The position numbers were made by a program, and so were the translations under genes. Source: Absidia repens (Eukaryota > Mucoromycota > Mucoromycetes > Mucorales > Cunninghamellaceae). From it: a stretch of 64,000 nucleotides of DNA. The notes beneath the pieces were generated by a model. That model had not been told where the DNA came from, did no database searches, and was given only the letters and a program-made list of their open reading frames with translations. The stretch is taken from NCBI GenBank assembly GCA_002105175.1, contig MCGE01000050.1, positions 1 to 64,000 on the forward strand. The letters are read 5' to 3'. Below, piece by piece: positions 42,109-52,984 of this stretch. Numbering within the stretch: position 1 is the first letter of the stretch; every line of letters starts with the position of its first letter.

Positions 42109-43466
42109 ACAAATTAAAATTCCGTCCTTTTTTTTTTAAAAAAGACTTTTTTTTTTAAAAAAAATGGTAATTTCTCTAAACATAGCAAAATATAGCAAAG
42201 ACCATATTAATTTTCAAAAAGTGATGTTGGTAAGCCTTTTATTGATGTAATATAAGGATATTCTTATTAAAAAATAAAATAAATATATGCTAATCACCAT
42301 CGTGTGCTTTCACCACCTGCTTCGATCACCGCCTTGTTCCTTTCAGGCATGAATCAATAAGATGATTAAAATCATCAGCTGTAATGGAATTCCAGCAATC
42401 AGTGATTACCCTTTCAAACCTATCTGCCGGCATTCCAGTATAGGTTGCATTCTGGACTTTAACCTTTAGCTTATACCAAAGATTCTCGATGGGATTGAGA
42501 TCGGGCGACTGCGCCGGCCATACGATCTTAGTGATCCCATTGTCCTCTCTCCAGAGCTTTGGCGCATTGCTTCTATGGGTTGGCGCCCCATCTTCCATCA
42601 GTACCCAGCCTTCTTCAATATCATCATTGTTTTCCAAAAAACGAGACAGGGACCTTCGTAGACTTGATCTACATAATCTTCTGCGGTGATCCGACTTTTC
42701 CACGCTTGCTTCCTGAATATGGCCAATTCAGTTTTCTTGCCATACATGATTCCACCCCAAACCATCACCGAAATCCTATTACTCTTGAAAGTTGGTGCCT
42801 GACAACTCAAATAGTGCCTTTCGAAGGATCTTCTCCAACAAAGATGACGTCGAGAGTATTTGCCCCTTTCGAAGCTCGATTCATCCGTCCACAAAACCTT
42901 CCTCCAGGCTTCTTTCGTCCAATTTTTGTGTCGCAGGGCGAAATTCTTCCTTTCCTTAATATGTCTAGGCATAAGAAAAGGCTTTCTCTTTGCAACCCTG
43001 GAGTAGAAGCCGTTAGCGTGCAACGTACGTCGCAGAGTCTGAATTGACACTTTGACCGCCATTTGACGTTGGAAGTCAATAAGCCTTCCACGGCGTTGTT
43101 GGTAGACGAGCTTCCTCAGTTGACGGACGTTACGCGCAGAAAGTATTTTTTTCCGCCCTGAGCCTTTTTTCCTTTCAAACGAGCCAGTTTTCTCATAAGC
43201 CTTGATTATGCGGCAGATCGTCGAACGATTGACATGCAATTCATTAGCGATTTCCTGCAGCGTCATTCCGGTTTTTCGATACGCGATCGCTTGTGCTTTT
43301 TGTTCAGGTTTTAAGGCCATAGTTGTAAAAAGTAAACAGGTAATTATTATGGCGGCGGCTGTGTGGGAGTCACTTTTCAGTGGCTAAGTTTTGCTAATTT
43401 TTTGACGGAATTTTAATTTGTTGCATTGTTTTTGGTACCCAAGCTGTACTGTACTGTACTGTACTG
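42097..43466 (-). mobile_element. Tc1/mariner element, nearly complete (copy 2)
   Basis: Ends share CAACAAATTAAAATTCCGTC in inverted orientation (42107-42126, and reverse complement at about 43404-43423), preceded outwards by CAGTA pentamers. The right end is about 40 bases longer. The interior holds a transposase with one frameshift. Confidence 0.85.
42326..43320 (-). pseudogene. Tc1-type transposase with one frameshift (copy 2)
   Basis: Starts MALKPEQKAQAIAYRKTG, with a helix-turn-helix (LQEIANELHVNRSTICRIIK, about 21-40) that binds the element's ends, then a Lys/Arg linker. The DDE core shows VLWTDESSFERG, EDGAPTHRSN and SPDLNPIENLW, giving the D, D and E residues. A single shift near 42650, in a T-rich stretch after GGTCCCTG, breaks the frame into 43320-42598 and the frame ending at 42326. 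Apart from that shift the protein is complete at about 330 residues. It would cut and paste at TA sites if repaired. Confidence 0.88.
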
Positions 43467-43640
43467 CCGAGTATTGCAGTAATCAACTGAACGATATGTA
43501 CTGTTAGGGTATCAAGCATGACATCCACGAAAACAAAGAAGATAAAAAAAAAAGCCTTGTTTATTCTATGGATAATTTTTATAAAAAACTAATATTTTGT
43601 AAGCATGATATAAAAAAAATCCTTTCTTTATTTAGTTAAT
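43467..43640. other. Short spacer between Tc1 copy 2 and the inverted duplication
   Basis: No features seen; AT-rich. Confidence 0.4.
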
Positions 43641-44171
43641 TAATTAATTGATACAGCGAACATAGAAAGATCGGCCAACTCATACTTGTTCTGTATTCCC
43701 CCTTTCCCCTTTGTCTAAAAAACAAAAAAAAAACAAAGAGGCGGACCGTCTAATACAGCTAATGCTATAATTGTATATGCACAGCTTCCATTTTTCGATC
43801 GAAATACGTTTACTTTAGCTCAACTTTTTATTCAGAGCATGAAAGAAATGTCGATTTCCTATGGATGACTATCATACAAACATTAATCGTCAGTAATCTT
43901 TATTTATGTTTATTTATATATCTATGCCGACCCTGTATTTTTATACCATCATCTTTATCAAAATAGGAGAAAAGAAGTTCTTGAATCCGTATGCATTTTT
44001 TTTTTTTTTTTTGCCATACGCGGGACCGGTTGAGGCGTTACCTTACATGAACTTGCAGATCCTTTTAGAATTCAAAAAAGATATATAAAGAAATTGTTTT
44101 TGAAGCTCTATGTACTTTTTTTTTTATCTTTATTTATAAATCAAAACAAAAACAATACAACAACAACAACC

Positions 44172-44498
44172 ATGGTCAAAGCTTCTTCTTTTACGCTCTT
44201 GTTCGCTTTTTCTGCCGTCATGATTGAAGGTGCACCTTTGACTGCTCGTTCCAAAGAACATCGTACCAAGGACAATGCTCCCGCTGATGAATCCAAATTA
44301 CAATCAAATATTAATGGAGGACAATTTGCTCCTGACCTTCCTGGTTCGAATCCTAATTTGAATTATGATCAACAAGGTCCTGGTGTACGTTGCCCAGGTG
44401 TACGTTCAAATGGTCAACGAGATCCCCTTAATTTCTCTGTTGCTTATGGTGGTTATGGTGGTTATAATGATAATGGTAGCCCTGCTGGTTTTTACTGA
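44172..44498 (+). CDS. Small secreted protein
   Basis: A 108-residue protein. Residues 1-20 (MVKASSFTLLFAFSAVMIEG) are a clear signal peptide. The mature part is hydrophilic: HRTKDNAPADESKLQSNING, then Asn/Pro/Gln-rich and Gly/Tyr-rich (VAYGGYGGYNDNGSPAGFY). The frame stops at 44498, but one base out of frame comes TDIGGGLDGLGAVGAHI (to 44547), which is also preserved in the inverted copy (TDIGGGLEGLSGLGAHV). A frameshift near 44490 may therefore have shortened this copy. CAACAACAACC precedes the ATG, a plausible leader context. A donor-like GTAAGTCC at about 44580 and a TTTCTTCAG acceptor at 44838 suggest a spliced 3' UTR. Function unknown; exported by prediction. Confidence 0.65.
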   Translation: MVKASSFTLLFAFSAVMIEGAPLTARSKEHRTKDNAPADESKLQSNINGGQFAPDLPGSNPNLNYDQQGPGVRCPGVRSNGQRDPLNFSVAYGGYGGYNDNGSPAGFY

Positions 44499-44837
44499 TA
44501 TTGGTGGTGGTTTGGATGGTTTGGGTGCTGTGGGTGCTCATATATGAGCACAAATCAGCAACAGGACGATAAAACTAAGTAAGTCCTATGCCATGGCTCT
44601 TCCCTTCCCTGACTAAGTCTCTCTTTCTCTCTCTACCTCCCTTACGGTCTATCTACTTTTTTTATTTCTTTTATTTATTTATTTATTTATTTAATTCTTG
44701 TGTGCGTTGTAGAGAAAAAAAATAAAGCGTCTTTTCTTTTTCTTGATAAAAAATGTCAGAAATGTCTGAAACTTCTGAAAAAAAGTCTCTACTGCTTTTC
44801 TGTCACCCCCTTTTTTTTTTTTTTTCTTATTTCTTCA

Positions 44838-45060
44838 GGGAAGCCTCAATAAAGGATTGAACATATTGGATTATTGGGTTAGAATGTGAATCAGAGGATT
44901 TTGATAAATGCAAAACAAACATGTATGGGAAACCCTTTCATTTTGGATTCGGGATTGGTCCTGCCATTAGATTAGGACTTTCATCTTAAGAGAGGATGAA
45001 TGTCATGGTACTCTGATTAGTTCAGCTTAGCTAAGTTTATATCCATATTTGAATAAAGAA
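44838..45060 (+). repeat. Dispersed repeat R, copy f (inverted)
   Basis: The only plus-strand copy: GGGAAACCCTTTCATTTTGG near 44931, starting just after a TTTCTTCAG acceptor-like site and ending with TTTGAATAAAGAA (45048-45060). Here the repeat would be the 3' exon of the secreted-protein transcript. Confidence 0.65.
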
Positions 45061-45490
45061 TGTCTAGCATTTTTACCATTAGCACACCATAGCCTCTTTC
45101 ACACGGTATGTTTGTCTTTAACGCTTTTACATTCGTCACGTCTCCCCTTTCGATTAGCTAGTTGAACATTTACCCAGTTTATGTCTATATATTTCAATAT
45201 AATATAACTTTTTATTTGTGACCATTGACTTATATCCATGTTGAGCACTACATCAAACCTAGTTGTTGTTGTTTTTTTTAATTGTACAGTATATAGCATG
45301 CCAACCAGCTCTTTTGTCCCTCCCTTTCCATATTTCATATCTTCACTTTGAGATATTAGTCATTTTCAAGTTCAAATGTTGTTGTTTTTTATTGAATGGG
45401 ATAGAAAATAATAGAAAATCCTACAATACACTAATTCACCCTTTTTCTCAACTTTGCATCAAGTCATCCACAGTATAAAATAACGATTTT

Positions 45491-46860
45491 TTTTTTTTTT
45501 TCACGAGTATGAGGGTAATTCCAAGTAATAAAAAAAAAAAGGTAAGTATTATGCTCATATCATATGTAATCTGTCGTATGTTTTTACAATACAATGTACA
45601 TACTTTAAATTGAAATAGCAGGTACTACCATTCTAGCCCACCCCCCTTTTATGCTTACACATATATTTCATTAGTTACCTCTTCCATCAAGGTTTATAGC
45701 GCTCGTCATTATTACATTACTGATAGCACAATCATTCCCCTCCTTTTTCAAAATTGTACTGGATATCATATTTTGTGTCTAGGGTTTAGTGTGTTATACT
45801 GTATGTATTCAATGCAATGTCTTTTATTTTTACTGAAACCCATGTGAGATGTGAAGAAGCTTGTGTATCTATGCGTGTTGGTGTTTTCTTTTGGCCCAGT
45901 GAAACCATAGCCGTCATTATTGCTTGGTATTATCGTGATTAATAATGATGAAGATGCGGTCATTATAACTTTACACATACACTGAACCCAAACCCAACAT
46001 AAGCTTGAGTTTTATAGCCGGGCTTGAGAAGCTTGGATGCCTGTCCCCTCCCTCTGCCCCCTTTCCTCTGATACAGAGTGTGAGGTTTCTTTTTGTAGAA
46101 AAAAACAATAATGAGCTAGACATATACAGTACGATCAGCGCTAATAGACGTGATACGGTATGGTGAAGACGAGGGTTGAATTCATACAAATTAATAGAGC
46201 TGGAATACCTAAAACTGTTCAACCGGGTCTCTGATGATAGCGTAAGTAGTCATAAATAAACTAGAAAACGGCATAAAGATATTCTATAACAGTGATAGCA
46301 GACACACATACACAGAAAAAACTTAGATCCACTTGCATGATTGATTGCGTGAGAATATTGTAGATATTGAACGACCTCAATACTAATCATACTGATAACC
46401 CGTTTCTGGGTTCTTAAGAGTAAAAGTAGTCATGGTGGACGAACTAGAAAACAAAAAATATTTAGTATGGAAACTCATCACAAAACCACTGTATCAGCGA
46501 TTTTGGTTCACTATAAAATGGGTCAGAAGATCGCTAATAAAAAAGTCACATCTATTGAAGTATATCGATAGTTACTAAGAAACTAAATGTAGAGTGATTC
46601 AATGGAAGGATTTATTGAAAGAAGCATGAGAGAGAGACTAATGTGAGTTCTGAAGTTTGGTCGATACTAATGTAAAGGGATAATTGTAGAAATGGAAGTA
46701 ATACATTGTACAAGACATGAGAAAGACGAAAGGAGGAGCATGTATGTTATTGAAAAGTAACAATGTTCAACATTAATCTCAAGGATCAGATGGTGGTTAA
46801 AACAAAAGATCTCTTGTAAAGAGGACATGAGAGAGACTAATGAGTCATTTTTACCTTGAA
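45491..46860. other. Gene-free stretch
   Basis: No gene recognised. ORFs are short and without coding character. The text between 46300 and 46860 resembles other flanks of repeat R (GATTTATTGAAAGAAGCATG, GAGAGACTAATG). Confidence 0.45.
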
Positions 46861-46861
46861 G

Positions 46862-47075
46862 CGAAAAGAAGAGACATATTTTATTCAGATATAGGTACAA
46901 ACTAATACTAAACTAAGCTAATGATGTTCAAAAAACCAACCAATGGCGGTTCTCAGATCCTGAATTCAAATGAAAGGGTTTTCACTTTCATGTTGTCATC
47001 CCTAATCTGAAAACGCTTCTAGACTAGTCCTGGCACTAATCTAAGATCACATAACTTCAAGGAGTATACAATGAT
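46862..47075 (-). repeat. Dispersed repeat R, copy g
   Basis: Core CAAATGAAAGGGTTTTCAC near 46969, with ACTAAACTAAGCTAATG upstream. The minus-strand frame ends LRLVPGLV then stop, as in copy i (LRLVSGLV). Confidence 0.6.
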
Positions 47076-47586
47076 GAATAAAAATACAAGAAAAAAGAAA
47101 AATAGAAAAAAGAAAGAGAGGGAAAAAGGAAATGGGAGGAAAAAAAGAAAAAGCACACAGCCTCTGAAGTCGCAATTCTCATAAAAAATCCTGCGCGGCG
47201 GAGTGAGAATATCCTGATCGATCTTTTTTGCCACACAGCTCTCCCCCTGAAAAAAATTCAGGGGACCAAATTCATTTCGAGACACTGCTTAAACTAAGAA
47301 ATGCTAATAATATATAAAATAATATTCATTTATTCCTTGGCTACTGTTTTATAAAAAAAAAAAAAATTATTGGGAAAAAATAACAGGCAGATGAAACGTA
47401 CAGAAAAATTTCGGCTTATATTTTTCATTTAAAAGATGATGTTATTAAGTTCGTGTTACGATACGTTGTACTCCCAAATATTCTAATGCCTCTTTTCAAC
47501 TCTCACCGTCTTGGTGTTATAAAACGCAAAGCAAATAAATTCTTAAATTCGGCTTCTTCCCCTTTTTCTCCAAACGGCTCTTCCTC

Positions 47587-49805
47587 ATGACGAAAAAAGA
47601 CCACATAGAAGGTATGTCAGTGACCCTTGTATTTTTAATTATATGACAAAGAAAGACGATTCACGGGCATGACTCCACCCCAAATCCATTTTAATATTAT
47701 AGATGACAATCAGCAGCAGGAACAGCCATTTCAAATTGTTCTTGTTGACATAAAGGAGACCTTGCAAGACGGGAACATACGATGTGTTGAAAAACCACTG
47801 GATGGAATCTCTGACGGATCAAGCTTTGTAGCGTTGTCTTATCGTTGGGGTGAATTAGATGAAACCACCATTGATACACATCTTGGCTATTTGGCATCTA
47901 TCACGTCATTTGATTTGGATCATTTGTATTACCTATGCCTTATGATGACGGACGAACCAGACCTAAATGACATCGATTATGTGTGGGTGGATGCGGTTTG
48001 TGTGGATCAAACCAACTATGAGCGACGAAAAGCAACCATTCATCAAATGAGCAACATTTATGAAAAAGCAACGTATATTTTGGCTGTTCCCGATCTTCAC
48101 ATGGGATACTTGCGAAGCATTTCGGAAGCAAACTCTGACATCTTACTGAATATTCAAATGCATAGTGACTACGTGTATCATCTCCTTAAAGGAAACACAG
48201 TCGAACTCGAAAAACTAGACAATGCATTCCTCGACAAAATTAGAGCGCCACAAGATCCTGCATTAAGGGACCGACTAACTAAAGATACCGACTACTTTGC
48301 GAAAGGGTTCACAACACCGTGTGGAATGAGTTGGGAAGATGACTCCATGGAAATCCTCGATCATATCTACGAAACCAGTCAGGCGCTACGGAACCCCGTC
48401 CCTCACCAAGATAATGTGAATAGTAGTATGCATCGTGAGGGTTCCAGACAAAATCATTACACACGGATTGCAAACATGGCAACAATAACAACAGGCGATA
48501 ACGCATGTTCTCAAAGTGGGTACTATGATGCGTCTGATCACGAGGTGTATTCTTTATCACCACCACCACCACCATATGTTTTTGTTGACAATAAATTGCC
48601 CACGTCAAATGCTCGCTCGAAAAAATCATGGAGGCACCAGATATACGAAAGAAACATTGCTATCCGTCAATGTGTGAAATTTTTGACTGATCTCATTCGG
48701 GATTGGTCCTCTCGTGTTTGGGTTATTAGCGAATACCACATTGCAAAAAAGAAAAACAATCTCAAGTATTGGTTTATTGCCCTGAGTGACAAAAATATCG
48801 ACAAGTTACCTAATAACGTGGCGTTTTTTAACTTTGATTTTGATGAACCTATCTTTTCGGCTGACGTCCAAAACCATGAAGAATCAATCCTTATCTACAG
48901 CGGCATGGCCCTTCACGTACACTTCCATAGTACTTTGATCAAGCAACTCACTACACGAACATTTATGGAAATGATACTGAAATCCAAAGCAAGCAAAAAT
49001 GGTACGTGTACAAGTACCGCATTTTTTTTGGGGGGGAGGGGTGGAGATTGGTCAGTAATAATTTGATATTAATTAATATATTTCTATCTAATTGTCGGTA
49101 TATATGATAGAGGATCGATTTTATGCCATTTTACCACAATCAAAATATAAAAGACACATGAACCAAGTGACCAACTGGGAATTAAAATCGATGGTGGCAG
49201 TAAAATTGAAACTCTTCGAGATCATGGATACAAAAGACAAGATAAATCTGTTATTTACTTCTGGAGACTACCTTTCATCCATTCGTATGGATACGTTACC
49301 AACCTTTGCCACATCGAATATCAATTCGGAAATACAGGATTTATTTTTCACAGAGAATACATGCAATTTTAGTTATAACGACGACACATTCGCGCCCATC
49401 TCACTCCATTATAAGCATGATGTCGGCCTGTATTCTCTGCAAGTGATACCCAAGGAATATTACGTGGGACGGATAACCGATGAAACCGACAGAGACCATT
49501 ATTATTCTGAAGTGGCCAGTGCTAGAAAAACAAAGCTATTCCACGATGGTTGTCAATCATTCAAGAATAATGATGATGATGATGGGTCCGTGATGGACAT
49601 TGTATATATCTCTCCTTTTGTCAAATATGACATGACCCGTACCACTTTTGTCATTCCTCTGCCTGATGACTGTATATCTTGGATACAATTGATGGGAAGT
49701 TTTGCTGAAAACAAATGGTTGTTGACAAATGAATTTCATAAACATATTAAGAAGGATCATCATTATAATATAGATAGCAATAGTATTGTTTTTAATATTT
49801 ATTAA
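47587..49805 (+). CDS. HET-domain protein (heterokaryon-incompatibility-like)
   Basis: Three exons, 47587-47611, 47703-49001 and 49111-49805 (2019 bases, 672 aa), with GTATGT/TAG and GTACGT/TAG introns. The 25-base first exon is supported by the same structure in the paralogue at 37302. The HET domain covers about residues 35-140: FVALSYRWGE (50-59), YYLCLMMTDEPDLND, VWVDAVCVDQTN (100-111), ERRKATIHQMSNIYEKATYI. In ascomycetes HET domains trigger cell death when genetically different hyphae fuse. That role is known for other proteins of the domain and not shown here. Beyond the domain are a histidine- and proline-containing middle, WSSRVWVISEYHIAK and a C-terminal block with MGSFAENKWLLTNEFHKHIK. 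No membrane segment. Confidence 0.88.
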
Positions 49806-50139
49806 AAACTGTTCCATATACAGGAAAGGGAAATAAATGTCACTTTTTTATCATTGTTATATAGCAAGTGCGATGTTTTGGCTGTCTTTCCCCTGAGATT
49901 TTTTGTTTCTTCCAGTGCAGCTCTCCATCCTACCATGGTTTCCAATAATGGTTTGTGGAACGGTTCGAGAAGCTGTCATTTTTGTGCTGCTGCCAATCTT
50001 ATTTTTAAAACAGCGCACCCGTACTAGTTACACTCATCACAGTCATTCCCTTTTACAATCGCATACAGACCCATTCGACAAGGCAAACTAAACATAGGAG
50101 AAAGACTAAAGGTAAAAGCACAAAAAACAAGACAATACG

Positions 50140-50255
50140 TATTTTATTCAGGTGTATATATAAACTGTGAACAAATAATGCTAAGCTAAAGCTAATGAGA
50201 ATTTCCATAACACTAATCTAATGGCGTCTTTGGAACCTATTTCATGACTTCTTTA
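50140..50255 (-). repeat. Dispersed repeat R, partial copy h
   Basis: ATTTTATTCAGGTGTATAT and AATGCTAAGCTAAAGCTAAT as in the other copies, but the ATGAAAGGG core is lost (CATGACTTC instead). Confidence 0.45.
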
Positions 50256-51364
50256 TTTGAACGCGACTGGGGAAAAATTATGACCCCCACCATAGCCTCA
50301 GTGCAAAAAAAATAAATTCCGGCAAATTCGTCTCCAAACGTTTTTTATGATATGGTTTCTCTTTGGGTTGGATGGATTGAATTGGTCATGATTACCATTA
50401 TCGCCATCATCATCGTGGTGTTATGAACCAAATGTATCGAGTGCATTAGAGTAAAGTTGTTCTCGATAATAGTAAAGGAATCAGGAAATTGAAGTAGTCA
50501 GCATCATGACTTTTATTTGAATGAAAAAAAAAAAAAAAAAAAAAAAAAAAAGAAAAGATCTCCAAAACTTTCTCTATGATATGTCCGTCTTTACCTTCCA
50601 TTGATGCTGATAAAGGGAAGGTGGCGCATCACTAATATAAAGACTCTTCTTTCTATTTAGTTTATGCGATGAGGATGGAATAAATTAAACGAAAAAAAAG
50701 ACAAAAAACACCAATTTCGGTTTACTTTTAACCCACCGGTGCGCATTTATAAAAAATAAAAAAGTATATTCAGATCAACTCACCTGAGCGCGAAAGTTGA
50801 GTCTTCCCATCATTCACTAATTGATCATTTATATTTTTTTTTTCCAATTAATGTACCACACAGTTGTGCAATATATGATTTCAATGTAGTATTCACCCCT
50901 ATCCCCTTGGATAGAACGGGGAGAAAAGCTATCATTTGGAAAGAAATTCATGCAAATTCAGAGATCTATTTCTGTCCTGATTGACTATAGGATTTAATGT
51001 CCCCTTTTTTCTTTCGCTTTATTTATTCCATTACTGTGTTCCTCGTCCCCTGTATTTTGTTTTATTTTTTATTTATTTGAGTGAAACGCACAATGAAGAC
51101 TTGAAGGTTGCTGGGGGGGGTTTTTTTGTCTTGGTTTTAAAAAAAATAATCAACGTTTCGAATTATCGTTGTTGTCATTATGAAGATGGTGACAGACTTC
51201 ACTTGTGTGAGACCCATTGTATCACCATGACATTGACTTTCTCAAAAAGAAAAGGGCACTGTATCTAAGGACGTCCATGGCAGCAAAATAAAAAAGAAAA
51301 GAGTGGCAGGTTAGGGTGGGCATCACTGTATCTATTATCCATCCGTACTTCCTCCTTTTTTAAC

Positions 51365-51365
<1 letters not shown>

Positions 51366-51407
<42 letters not shown>
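51366..51407. repeat. 42-base T homopolymer
   Basis: An unbroken T run between unrelated AT-rich flanks. Confidence 0.8.
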
Positions 51408-52181
51408 CACATGCGCGATTGTATCTAGAAACTGGAATGGATCCTGTGAGAGATCTAGGCATTATAAAGCCTTTGGCGTATACTTTTTCAAATTTCCCTT
51501 CACACAATTCTCAGCCGTTTAATATATGGTCCTCGGATTTCCCGGATATGGAGCAATTCCCGATCCCACTGTTTTTTATTGCTTCGGATCTGGTAAAACA
51601 ATTCTTTAGGTGACACAAAGAAATTGTACAAATGACTGATTGACTCCCAAGTTCCTATCATCATCATGACAACATGTCAATCTTTTCAAAAAAAAGGTAT
51701 TATACATCAATTCCCAAAGTTTAACTATAGGACTTTGATCCTATACTAAAATATTATGGTTAATTTTGATGTGTGAAATTTAGCGATCACTGAGACTGAA
51801 TAGAACAACCTTGTGACTCACTTGTGTAGTTAAGTACATTGGATATATAATTAATTTAATATACAAAATATTGTATAGAAAACCATTAGGCAAATGAAAA
51901 CTTATCAAGTTAGCAGAGTGAAAAAGGCAATAATGAATGAACGCATAAATGTGCTTATTTTACTTGATTACTTGTTATATCCAGACTTTATTACGTAAAA
52001 TGACTTGCCGCTTTTGTAACGGGTGAAAAATAAACACTGACTCAGGTTTTTTCCCCACATTCCCGCCATTTTTTGTGCTCTATTTATTACTCCTCTTTAA
52101 ATGTACTATGCATATGATGCTGATTAAGTCAAATAGTTTGATATGAAGCATAAACTACATATATATATATATATATAAACA

Positions 52182-52220
52182 ATGAAAAGAACGACTTGCA
52201 CATCCTTAAATCAAAAATGA
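52182..52220 (+). promoter_or_regulatory. Upstream ORF overlapping the membrane-protein start
   Basis: ATG at 52182 opens a 12-codon frame (MKRTTCTSLNQK) that stops with the TGA at 52218-52220, overlapping the next gene's ATG (52217) as ATGA. A TATA-repeat lies just upstream (52160-52176). The arrangement mirrors that at 30026-30034. Confidence 0.45.
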
Positions 52221-52984
52221 TCAAGTACGGTACATCGACCCTTGGCAAACCGATTCTTATACAGGAAGATGATGAAAACGTCTCGACTCTCCGTATCACC
52301 TTTATTATCCTAACATGTGTATTGGCCTTGACGAATATCATGTTGGTCACCCGTTATTTTATGAGATCCAACAAACTCATCCAGTTTCGATTCTTTTTAC
52401 AACAAACGCCTAAAAACGCCCTCCTTGTATTGATCACCTACCTTTTACATACGGTGATTCATACGTTTCATTACATGGACAACATTTACCGCCCTGTGGA
52501 TTATTTTGAACCTAAATATTTATATCAACGCTACATCTTATCAACCATGGAAATCACGTTTTACTTCAATTTCCCTCTGACACTTTGCGGTATCCTCTTC
52601 ATGAAGCATCTCTTTCAAAAGGGGTACGTGGAGTATACGTATTTAGTTGCCTATATTTGTTCGTCTTTGATGACATTGATGCATTATCGTATCGAAAGTC
52701 CATCACTTTATACGTTTGGCGTCAATTTCAGTATTGCTGGCGAAGGTGGATCGATCTTGTTACTTATATGCGCAACCTTCTTGATCCGACAAAAGCCTGA
52801 AAAGAAATATCATAAGTTATTCATTGTGACCTTCTTTACTTTGATGATGTGTCTCTTAATCTCCAAAAACCTTGGCATATGGTGGATGTTGGCTTATTTG
52901 GTGTTTTTTACAATCGTTATTATTAAATTGACAGAAGGCATCATGTATGAAAATTATCAAAGATTGCCTACCACCGAATCTTGA
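52217..52984 (+). CDS. Membrane protein with seven hydrophobic segments
   Basis: An intact 255-residue ORF from the ATG at 52217; the open frame extends a few codons further up but has no earlier ATG. Hydrophobic segments begin near residues 26 (FIILTCVLALTNIML), 66 (LLVLITYLLHTVI), 108 (ITFYFNFPLTLCGILFM), 137 (LVAYICSSLMTL), 164 (SIAGEGGSILLLICATFLI), 197 (LFIVTFFTLMMCLLI) and 217 (WMLAYLVFFTIVII), so seven spans with a short N-terminus and a short hydrophilic tail (YENYQRLPTTES). No family is recognised and no receptor signature such as DRY or NPxxY is visible. Codon use and continuity support a real gene. Location is a cellular membrane by prediction. Confidence 0.75.
   Translation: MIKYGTSTLGKPILIQEDDENVSTLRITFIILTCVLALTNIMLVTRYFMRSNKLIQFRFFLQQTPKNALLVLITYLLHTVIHTFHYMDNIYRPVDYFEPKYLYQRYILSTMEITFYFNFPLTLCGILFMKHLFQKGYVEYTYLVAYICSSLMTLMHYRIESPSLYTFGVNFSIAGEGGSILLLICATFLIRQKPEKKYHKLFIVTFFTLMMCLLISKNLGIWWMLAYLVFFTIVIIKLTEGIMYENYQRLPTTES

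Larger units (their letters stand above)
43640..45490. repeat. Inverted duplication, arm 1
   Basis: About 1.85 kb that recurs in reverse orientation at 58420-60215 with roughly 80-90% identity by eye. It includes the secreted-protein gene, its 5' and 3' flanks, a dispersed repeat R copy and the AT-rich tail to about 45490. About 13 kb separate the arms. Confidence 0.85.
49806..52181. other. Gene-free stretch with A/T runs
   Basis: It contains an A run of 28 (50524-50551), a T run of 42 (51366-51407), a partial repeat R copy and otherwise AT-rich unique sequence. No coding frame with recognisable composition. Confidence 0.5.
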
